Positions 7,129 through 13,316 of a stretch of 16,909 bases of DNA are shown in pieces. The position numbers and the translations under genes were made by a program. Source of the DNA: an uncultured Clostridia bacterium (GTDB lineage: Bacteria; Bacillota; Clostridia; Peptostreptococcales; Anaerovoracaceae); NCBI GenBank assembly GCA_938009115.1, contig CALLHZ010000093.1:1-16909 (forward strand), given 5' to 3'. The notes beneath the pieces were generated by a model. It was not told where the DNA came from and did not search any database. It saw only the letters and a program-made list of their open reading frames with translations. Each line of letters starts with the position of its first letter. The stretch's first letter is position 1.

Positions 7129-7620
7129 TTACAGCTGCAGCACTTTTTTGTTCAAAGACTGGACGCAGACATTGCCTGTTGCCAATTCAAAATACAGGGT
7201 ACGACCATAGTCGGCGCCGGTATCTTCCGTCATGACGGGGATCCGAAGCTCGCCAAGAACAGCCTTGACGCTCCTGGTATTTCGTGCGCCGATCATTCCG
7301 ATGGGACTGTCCTCCTGCACTTTGAACATCTGAGCACCTCCGGCGATCTTTGCAGTGATCCGGCGGCGGTCCGCACCCATTTTACACAAAGCTTCCAGCA
7401 TGTCAGGAATCGCTGTGTCAGCAAACTTCATCCTGTTGATCCCGCTTTGGGCAAACATCATGCTGTCCGGCAGCATGATATGGGACAAGCCCCCGACTCT
7501 GACAACAGGATCGTACAGGCAAATCCCCACGCAGGAGCCCAAGGCATAGGTCACCAGCGTCAGGGGAGCCTTCCCGGTTTTGAAGTCGGAAATGCCGACC
7601 ACCATTATATCCTCGCTCAT
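7129..7620 (-). CDS. cheD: Chemoreceptor glutamine deamidase CheD
   Basis: CheD converts specific receptor glutamines to glutamates and, in Bacillus-type systems, binds and stimulates CheC. The 163-residue length is normal. The catalytic triad is visible: C30 in ALGSCVGICLYD, H47 in GLSHIMLP and T24 in LVTYALGSC, equivalent to Thermotoga T21, C27 and H44. The KIAGGAQMF and GARN blocks are also present. The ATG lies three bases after the cheC stop (TGA TCC ATG) and has no strong ribosome site, so translation is probably coupled to cheC. The adjacent cheC fits the known CheC-CheD heterodimer. Confidence 0.96.
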   Translation of the reverse strand: MSEDIMVVGISDFKTGKAPLTLVTYALGSCVGICLYDPVVRVGGLSHIMLPDSMMFAQSGINRMKFADTAIPDMLEALCKMGADRRRITAKIAGGAQMFKVQEDSPIGMIGARNTRSVKAVLGELRIPVMTEDTGADYGRTLYFELATGNVCVQSLNKKVLQL

Positions 7621-7623
7621 GGA

Positions 7624-8235
7624 TCACATGCCCAGTCTTTGCATGATCGTTTCCAGCGTTTCGATCTCAGCAAACATAACGATATGGCTGATCAGACTGT
7701 GGGTATCACTGAAGAAATTCTCTTCGATGAACATCACCTTGTCGCCGATCGTTCCGAACTCGATGAATGGAACGCTCATCAATGCGCCGGCCATGTCGAT
7801 GGCAGTATAGGGGACGGAGATCCCAATGGACAATCCCGTCAGCGCCGCAATGGAATTGATATAGGAAGAGCCCAGGATATTGCCGATCTCCTGGATCGCC
7901 GAGAGTTTCAATTCACTCAGCTCATCATCCGGATGTCCCTCGTGGATCAGAATATCAGTGATGTTTCTGGCATCCTGCATATCCAGCAGAAACATGATGA
8001 TCCCGTTGGCCTCTCCGCTGTAATTCACCAGCACCCCAACGGTCATAGCTTCCGTACCGCCCAGTGCCTCCAATGCCGTGTTGAAATCGGTAAGCCGGAT
8101 CTTGGGAAGACTGATGCTGATTTTTTCATTCAGCAGCATGGACAGCGCCGTGGCCGCATTTCCTGCGCCGATGTTCCCGATCTCCCGAAGGACATCCATC
8201 TGCACATCATTCAATTGGTCATAATTTTCCAACAC
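7624..8235 (-). CDS. cheC: CheY-P phosphatase CheC
   Basis: CheC dephosphorylates CheY-P and works with CheD in Firmicute adaptation. The 203-residue protein has both pseudo-symmetric phosphatase motifs of the E-x2-N form: E18/N21 with P44 (VLREIGNIGAGNAATAL) and E116/N119 with P142 (AIQEIGNILGSSYINSI). It is therefore a two-site CheC rather than CheX or FliY; there is no C-terminal FliN domain. The start is GTG at 8235, 17 bases after the stop of the ComFB-domain gene. Its ribosome site is weak, so the start is less certain than the family. It runs into cheD with a three-base gap. Confidence 0.95.
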   Translation of the reverse strand: MLENYDQLNDVQMDVLREIGNIGAGNAATALSMLLNEKISISLPKIRLTDFNTALEALGGTEAMTVGVLVNYSGEANGIIMFLLDMQDARNITDILIHEGHPDDELSELKLSAIQEIGNILGSSYINSIAALTGLSIGISVPYTAIDMAGALMSVPFIEFGTIGDKVMFIEENFFSDTHSLISHIVMFAEIETLETIMQRLGM

Positions 8236-8252
8236 ATCACACCGTGTCTTTC

Positions 8253-8792
8253 TTAATGCTTCGGAGCAGCTTTCACGCGCACGCAGGCCTTGATCAAAGC
8301 GGCCAGGACGTCGGTTTCATGCTGTTTTTTGTAAAAATCCAGCTGCAAATATTGCTTGCCGGCGTCAGAGGTCACATAGTTCTGTGAAAGTGAGTTCAAC
8401 GCAAGCGCCATCACGTCATTTTTACAGACAGGGCAGGTGCACACATTGGTTTTTTGCATCACATCATCCACCATATCAGCCACAAGCCTTTCTGTCAGAT
8501 TGAGGAGAAAGGCATGCCGCTCTCCGCCTTGCCCTTGTTCCATGCCCGGCGCTTTCACCGAAAGCTCATCGCTGGCATGATCCGGGTCCTTGATCCGGAT
8601 GTCCGGTTCAATTTCCACCGTTAGCTTCCTCTCGATCCTAAGCTCCTTTTCCTGATCGTCCCGGAGAGAAACAGTGACTTCGCCCTCCGGTATTCCCGCC
8701 TCGGCTGCTTGATTCTCCATGGCTTGCGGCTGCTCGTCCCCCTTGGTGATCAGGCTGAGCACATGCTCTGTCTTGTTGCTTTTTTTTGCCAT
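8253..8792 (-). CDS. ComFB-domain protein with long charged N-terminal extension
   Basis: The last 85 residues or so look like the late competence protein ComFB family. After hydrophobic FLLNLTERLVADMVDDVM (95-112) comes a Cys cluster C118-x-C120-x2-C123 followed by DVMALALN, then SLSQNYVT and an aromatic/charged stretch, with another Cys at 170. The four Cys could bind zinc. Family proteins have been linked to cyclic di-nucleotide binding in some bacteria; nothing here shows ligand binding directly. Residues 1-94 are an extension rich in Glu, Asp, Lys and Gln with a Lys-rich start (MAKKSNKTEHVLSLITKG), likely partly disordered. The gene starts one base after the parA stop (TAA A ATG), the position a ParB-like partner often takes, and precedes cheC. 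Context suggests a role in chemotaxis or flagellar control rather than competence. The exact role is unknown. Confidence 0.82.
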   Translation of the reverse strand: MAKKSNKTEHVLSLITKGDEQPQAMENQAAEAGIPEGEVTVSLRDDQEKELRIERKLTVEIEPDIRIKDPDHASDELSVKAPGMEQGQGGERHAFLLNLTERLVADMVDDVMQKTNVCTCPVCKNDVMALALNSLSQNYVTSDAGKQYLQLDFYKKQHETDVLAALIKACVRVKAAPKH

Positions 8793-8793
8793 T

Positions 8794-9561
8794 TTATTTC
8801 ATCCCTTTCTGGGCAACCAATTCCTCAACGAGCTGCAGATAGTCTTTCGACGGATTGGATCTGGGAGAATGCTGAAAGACGCTGACACCATGGGCGGGCG
8901 CTTCCGCCACAGTAACAGAAGATCGTATTTTGCTCTCGAAAACTTTTGTGTGAAGCTCCTTTGCCAGGATCTGCGCCATTTCCTCAACATCTCTGGTAAG
9001 AAGACGCCGGCTGTCATACTTGTTCAGCAGGATGCCGAGGACTTCAATGCCCGGATTATACAATTCCCGGACCAGTTCGATGGTTTCTCTCAGTTGAGAG
9101 ATGCCCAGAAGACTCAGGATCTCCGGGATCATGGGTATGATCAGCTTATCGGTGGCGGTGTAAGCGTTGACAGTCAGTATGTTCAACGCGGGTGGCGTAT
9201 CGATTACGATAAAGTCGTACCGGTCCTTCACGGACAGGATCCCTTTTTTTAAGAGGCGCTCTCTTCCCAGACTTGAAAATTCCAATTCGGCGCCGCTCAA
9301 AAGGATGTTGGAAGGGATCACATCGATGCCATTCCGATGCTGGATCACCGAATCGGCATCGATGACGCCTTTCATCAGCTCGTACACAGTCGGACTGTTG
9401 TCGATTTCGGCGGCAAGGCAAAAGCCCAGATTTCCCTGGGGATCCAAATCGATGGCCAGGGTTTTGTATCCTTTCGCCGTCAATCCGCTGACCAGTGCGC
9501 TGGCCGTCGTTGTCTTGCCGACGCCACCCTTTTGGTTGGTAACTGTTAATGTGATCGCCAT
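8794..9561 (-). CDS. ParA/Soj-type ATPase in the flagellar-chemotaxis operon
   Basis: Cytoplasmic P-loop ATPase of the ParA/MinD superfamily, 255 residues. The deviant Walker A is K11-G-G-V-G-K16-T-T, with the signature Lys at K11. The switch I region is AIDLDPQGN with catalytic-type D40, and the Walker B is YDFIVIDTPP (D121). LNKYDSRR and an IRSSVTVAEAPAHG block resemble Soj/ParA nucleotide-dependent DNA-binding proteins. FlhG/YlxH would be the expected ATPase in this operon, but its N-terminal DQAxxLR motif is absent, and no MinD-like C-terminal amphipathic helix is evident. These proteins usually pattern cargo on the nucleoid or at the poles with a partner that stimulates ATPase activity; the ComFB-domain gene one base downstream is a candidate. 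The function in chemotaxis or flagella is inferred from context. Confidence 0.9.
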   Translation of the reverse strand: MAITLTVTNQKGGVGKTTTASALVSGLTAKGYKTLAIDLDPQGNLGFCLAAEIDNSPTVYELMKGVIDADSVIQHRNGIDVIPSNILLSGAELEFSSLGRERLLKKGILSVKDRYDFIVIDTPPALNILTVNAYTATDKLIIPMIPEILSLLGISQLRETIELVRELYNPGIEVLGILLNKYDSRRLLTRDVEEMAQILAKELHTKVFESKIRSSVTVAEAPAHGVSVFQHSPRSNPSKDYLQLVEELVAQKGMK

Positions 9562-9590
9562 GTTTTTCTTCCGCCGCCTTTCGTGCGTTA

Positions 9591-10994
9591 TTATAATGTG
9601 CCCTGGTGCATCTCACCGTCCTGCCAGTAGATCCGGCAGTGTTCCCGATTCTCGTCATAAGGACCGCTGCGTTGCTGCCCGTAGCGGATCATCACCCCTG
9701 GATAGATCTTTTTTTTGCACAGGATCATCCCGTTGTAGTCAACTCTTCCCTGCTCCCTCAGTTTTTTGATTTGAAGAGTCAGAAGATTGATCCGGTCTTT
9801 CAGCAGAAAAACCTGCTTCCTGGCCGCTTGGTATTGCTCTTCCGGCAGAGCCTCGGGGTGGTTCTCCCGCAAAATGTTCAGCCGCTCGATGGCCTCGGCG
9901 AGGGCTTTCAGGTTTTCCAGGCAGGATTCTTTATCGGACTCCAGCCGGAGGATCGTCTCAGTGTCCGTCGTCTCGACGCCCATCACCTCGATGACCGTAA
10001 GACGCTCGCTTTCGTTCCCGATCTCTTTGGCCTGAACATTGCCGCAGATTTTGATCTCTCCGCCGATGATCAGCTCTCTTCTGCCCGCCAGCTCAATATT
10101 CCCAAAGCATGTGACATGGCTGCCGATCATATAGTCGGCATAGATGTTTCCCTGAACGGACAGCGTGGCATTTTCGATATACGGAGAACGGAAGTCGCCT
10201 CCAGCCACGATATCTGCCCGATCCTCGCCGTTGATCCCCTTGGAAATATGAATACTGCCGGCAGCTTCCAGTCTGGCGCATTCCACGACGCCCTTGACGA
10301 TGATATCACCGCCGGACTTTACAGAAAATCCGTCACACACATCGCCGCCGATCACCACATCGCCTGTAAAATCGATATTGCCGGTCAGCTGGTCCACATT
10401 GGAGGCAATGTTCATCGTATCCTGTATATCGACCACATCCCGGATATACTTAATAACGCCGTCACAGGCTGCCGTCACCCTGAGTCCGTCCTCGCTCAGG
10501 ATCGTGTTTTTGCCTGCAGGACAGGGCGCCGGCTTGCCTTTCCTCGGCATGAGGGGAACGCCGTACACATTCATCCCTTCTGTGCCATCGGTTTCTGGGA
10601 TGATCTCACACAGCAACTGCCCCGCGGAGGCAGTCTGAAAATAGTCCAGGCTTTTGTAGTCCACCGTACCTTCTTCGGTATAATCCGGATGGTAATCTGC
10701 ATCCTTTTTCACATGGTAAATGACTTTTCCGTCATCTCCATCGACAGGCGCCAGACCTTTTGCAACCTGGATGCGAAGCCGGTAGATCGGTCTTTGCACC
10801 AGCTTTTCCAAAGCGCTTTCGGAGATGCCATATACAATTTTTTCCCGTTGCATCGCCTCCGCCAGCACGGGCAGACTGATATTTTCTTCGACGTTCTCCG
10901 ACTCTTCCATCTTAACGTACGCCGTCAATCCATCGTCGCTGACATGGATCTCGATCCTGCTTCGATCATCCCTGATCGCTTCGCTACCTTCCAT
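9591..10994 (-). CDS. fapA: FapA (DUF342) family protein, flagellar-operon type
   Basis: 467 residues covering the full DUF342/FapA architecture: an N-terminal mixed domain (about 15-190), a repetitive right-handed beta-helix of short Gly-rich strands (about 195-325, e.g. GDVVIGGDV, GGDIIVKG, AAGSIHISKG, VQGNIYADYMIG), a coiled-coil helical segment (about 345-420) and a short C-terminal tail. FapA proteins are often encoded with flagellar genes and have been implicated in flagellar assembly or polar placement in some bacteria; the biochemical role is poorly known. The ATG has AGGAGT seven bases upstream. It lies 14 bp after flgG and 29 bp before parA. Given that position it may act with the ParA and ComFB proteins. 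Confidence 0.88.
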   Translation of the reverse strand: MEGSEAIRDDRSRIEIHVSDDGLTAYVKMEESENVEENISLPVLAEAMQREKIVYGISESALEKLVQRPIYRLRIQVAKGLAPVDGDDGKVIYHVKKDADYHPDYTEEGTVDYKSLDYFQTASAGQLLCEIIPETDGTEGMNVYGVPLMPRKGKPAPCPAGKNTILSEDGLRVTAACDGVIKYIRDVVDIQDTMNIASNVDQLTGNIDFTGDVVIGGDVCDGFSVKSGGDIIVKGVVECARLEAAGSIHISKGINGEDRADIVAGGDFRSPYIENATLSVQGNIYADYMIGSHVTCFGNIELAGRRELIIGGEIKICGNVQAKEIGNESERLTVIEVMGVETTDTETILRLESDKESCLENLKALAEAIERLNILRENHPEALPEEQYQAARKQVFLLKDRINLLTLQIKKLREQGRVDYNGMILCKKKIYPGVMIRYGQQRSGPYDENREHCRIYWQDGEMHQGTL

Positions 10995-11008
10995 CTCACT
11001 ACTCCTGT

Positions 11009-11710
11009 TTATCTCAGCTGATTGACGATCTTCTCCATTTCATCGGCAGTCTGGATGATTTTCGAACTGAAGGAAAACCCTTTCGTCGCCTCGATCATGC
11101 GCACCATTTCTTCGGCCAGCTTCACAGATGAATTCTCCAAATGTCCTGCAATCAGCGCCGGTTCCTTTACAACCTCTGGATCGCCGGAAATTTCCGTAGC
11201 GATGTATTGGTTGCCGCCCATGCGTTTGAGCCCACCCGGATTCGTAAAAGTGAACACGCCTACACTCTCCAGCGCAAAGCTGTCATTGATCTCTATTTTC
11301 TTCTCTTTCCCATCCAGGATATAATCGCCGGCAGCATTGGTCAGATAGCTCTTGCTGCCATCTTTCCCGATCCGAAAGCTTCCGTCCCGGGAATAGGTGA
11401 CCGTATCGCCGTCTTTGCTTTCCGCGGCAAAAAATCCCTCTCCAGCCAGCGCGCAGTCCAAAGCTCCCTCGGTGCGCATCAGCTCGCCCTGGGTGAAGAC
11501 CGTCTCAGGCCCGGAGAGCCTGGCGCCGCTGCCGACATTGACAGAATTCCCGCCACCGCCTTCCAGATTCTGAGAAAGGAGCGAGGAAAAAGTTGTCTGC
11601 TGTGCTTTGTATCCAACCGTGTTCACGTTGGCTACGTTATTGGCAATCACATTGAGCTGGTCCTGACGACTGGCCAATCCCGCCGCTGCTGAGTAAAATC
11701 CTCTGATCAT
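11009..11710 (-). CDS. flgG: Flagellar hook-basal body rod protein FlgG-like (FlhP-like)
   Basis: Distal rod component exported by the flagellar type III system. The 233 residues have the conserved rod/hook N terminus (MIRGFYSAAAGL, then NVIANNVANVNTVGYKAQ at about 20-37). The D1-like middle contains LALAG-type variants (CALAGEGFFA) and a YSRDGSF block. The C-terminal coiled coil is typical of FlgG (SSVKLAEEMVRMIEATKGF, then KIIQTADEMEKIVNQL). It is somewhat shorter than the 260 residues usual for FlgG. Second of two paralogues in tandem; gene order and the NVDLAEE-like C terminus favour FlgG/FlhP. The ATG at 11710 has AAGGAG about 11 bases upstream. Confidence 0.85.
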   Translation of the reverse strand: MIRGFYSAAAGLASRQDQLNVIANNVANVNTVGYKAQQTTFSSLLSQNLEGGGGNSVNVGSGARLSGPETVFTQGELMRTEGALDCALAGEGFFAAESKDGDTVTYSRDGSFRIGKDGSKSYLTNAAGDYILDGKEKKIEINDSFALESVGVFTFTNPGGLKRMGGNQYIATEISGDPEVVKEPALIAGHLENSSVKLAEEMVRMIEATKGFSFSSKIIQTADEMEKIVNQLR

Positions 11711-11730
11711 ATGGCTGTACGCTCCTTCCG

Positions 11731-12492
11731 TTACCCGATCCGCCCGATCTGGTTGACTGTGATCTCGTTGATCTTGTCACTCATTTTTATCATTTGAATA
11801 CACGACTGGTAATTATTTTGTCCCGCGATGATGCGGCTCATTTCCCGGACTATGTTCGTATTGGACTTTTCCAGAGCGCCCTGGATGATCTTATAATTTT
11901 CGCCGGAAGCCTTCTTATACTGGTCCTTGATGAAAAACAGCCCCTCCCCCGCTTGCTCCGGTGCGCTGCCCGCATCGGGAACGGCGATGAACAGATCGTC
12001 CGTCTCCTTTCCGTTTTCCAGGATCGTGCCTTCGCCCGTTACGGAAAAACTCCCGCTGTCAAGCGTGATGCTGCGCTTGCTTTGGTTCAGGACTTTTCCA
12101 ACGCCGGGCAACACCAGACAATTGTCTTCATCCAGCGCAAAGCCCCCGTTTCGTGTAAATACTTCCCCATATTTCTCGCTGTCGATCAGAAAATAACCTT
12201 CTCCCTCGATCGCCATATCCGCAGAGCGCTCCGTAATTTCCAGGGTGCCTTGAGAAAAATCCGTGTACTCGGTGTCGTTCACCGTTATAAATGCGCCACT
12301 GCCTACAGGCCTGCTGTTTCCGCCTTCCGATGAGGAAAGCCTTGAAACCAAATGCTCGCCAAAGCTTGACTCTACTGTCGTCTGGCTTTTGAACCCCGCG
12401 GTGGACGCGTTCGTCATATTGTTGGAGATCACGTTCAACGCCTTTTGCTGGCTGAACACGGCCGCTGCCGCTGCGTAGATACCTCTGATCAC
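11731..12492 (-). CDS. flgF: Flagellar hook-basal body rod protein FlgF-like (FlhO-like)
   Basis: Proximal rod protein of the flagellum, 253 residues. It has the family N terminus (MIRGIYAAAAAV, then NVISNNMTNASTAGFKSQ) and MAIEGEGYFLI with FTRNGGFALDED, the shared rod/hook motif. Its C-terminal helix is IVREMSRIIAGQNNYQSCIQ followed by MSDKINEIT. It is more divergent than the next gene, which suggests the FlgF/FlhO role, but FlgF versus FlgG cannot be fixed by eye. The start is GTG at 12492 with AGGAGG eight bases upstream. It lies 23 bp after fliA and 20 bp before the FlgG-like gene. Confidence 0.82.
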   Translation of the reverse strand: MIRGIYAAAAAVFSQQKALNVISNNMTNASTAGFKSQTTVESSFGEHLVSRLSSSEGGNSRPVGSGAFITVNDTEYTDFSQGTLEITERSADMAIEGEGYFLIDSEKYGEVFTRNGGFALDEDNCLVLPGVGKVLNQSKRSITLDSGSFSVTGEGTILENGKETDDLFIAVPDAGSAPEQAGEGLFFIKDQYKKASGENYKIIQGALEKSNTNIVREMSRIIAGQNNYQSCIQMIKMSDKINEITVNQIGRIG

Positions 12493-12515
12493 TGTTCTTG
12501 CCTCCTGTTTCCTCT

Positions 12516-13283
12516 TTATCGATAACTGCTCATTGTATGCTTCATTTTGATCACGGAAGCTGAATGGATCTGGGACACCCGGGATTCCGTGATCCCGAGA
12601 ATGGCAGCGATCTCTTTCAGCTTCAGGTTTTCGTAGTAGTACAGCGACACCACCAGCTTCTCCTTTTCGTTCAGCTGGCCGATGGCCCGGACGAGGGCTT
12701 CCTTCAATTCTCCGTATAAAAGCTCTTTCTCGGGGGATGTTCCGTTCTCTTCCACGCCGATGGGCGAAATCGCGTTCATCTGCTCGTTGATCGTCTCCTC
12801 ATAGGAGAGCAGTATGGAGTTGTGCCGCTGTTGGAGTACGCGTTCCAATTGGGGCAGGGTCAATCCCATTTTTTCGGCGAGCTGCGCGTTGGTGGGCGGA
12901 CAGCCGTTTGTGGCGTAGAGATCGCCGTACACCTGGTCCAGCTCCCGGGCCAGGTTTCGCTGGTTTCGTGGCACCCAGTCCTGTTTTCTCATGAGATCGA
13001 TGATGGCGCCTTTGATTTTCAGCGTGGCGAAAGTCTCAAATTTATTTCCCATGTGCGGGTCAAATTTCTCCACAGCATCGATCAAAGCGATCATACCTTG
13101 ATTGATCATGTCGTCCAACTGCCCGAACTGGCTGTAGCTTCCCTTAAAGCGAAGCGCGATCCTTCGAACAAGATCCGTATACTGCAATACGATCTCATTT
13201 CGGGCGTCAACAGACCGGTCCTTCAGATAGACGGCCCATTGATCGAGATAAAAGTTAGTATTGCTGATTTCAGCGGTATTCAT
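12516..13283 (-). CDS. fliA: RNA polymerase sigma factor FliA/SigD (sigma-28)
   Basis: Alternative sigma factor that directs late flagellar and chemotaxis transcription. The 255 residues show sigma region 2 (about 30-106), with GQLDDMINQGMIALIDAVEK, KFETFATLKIKGAIIDLMRK and the WVPR motif characteristic of the FliA/WhiG group. Region 3 follows (about 107-160, NLARELDQVYGDL, then TNAQLAEKMGL) and region 4 (about 203-250) has LNEKEKLVVSLYYYENLKLK and the ESRVSQIHSASV recognition helix. Sporulation SigF/SigG is less likely because of context and the WVPR motif. The ATG has GAGGTG five bases upstream. It sits 33 bp after flhA with no flhF or flhG between. Its expected target, a perfect TAAA-N15-GCCGATAT site, is present at 5951-5977. 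Confidence 0.95.
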   Translation of the reverse strand: MNTAEISNTNFYLDQWAVYLKDRSVDARNEIVLQYTDLVRRIALRFKGSYSQFGQLDDMINQGMIALIDAVEKFDPHMGNKFETFATLKIKGAIIDLMRKQDWVPRNQRNLARELDQVYGDLYATNGCPPTNAQLAEKMGLTLPQLERVLQQRHNSILLSYEETINEQMNAISPIGVEENGTSPEKELLYGELKEALVRAIGQLNEKEKLVVSLYYYENLKLKEIAAILGITESRVSQIHSASVIKMKHTMSSYR

Positions 13284-13316
13284 GTTGACACCTCATTGTT
13301 TGGTCCGAATGCCTCT

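Noticed and set aside
7111..8256. 381-codon plus-strand frame across cheC and cheD
   Set aside because: It spans two well-supported minus-strand genes and their junction, with no family features.
8253..8792. A competence (DNA uptake) role for the ComFB-domain gene
   Set aside because: No comFA, comFC or other uptake genes are nearby; all neighbours are flagellar or chemotaxis genes.
8794..9561. FlhG/YlxH (MinD-like regulator of flagellar number) for the ATPase
   Set aside because: The sequence opens directly at the Soj-like Walker A without the N-terminal DQAxxLR activator motif, has a DLDPQGN switch I and an EAPAHG block as in Soj/ParA, and there is no flhF upstream.
9606..11021. 471-codon open frame on the plus strand opposite fapA
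   Set aside because: Antisense to a clear DUF342 protein with coherent beta-helix repeats; composition is typical of a shadow frame.
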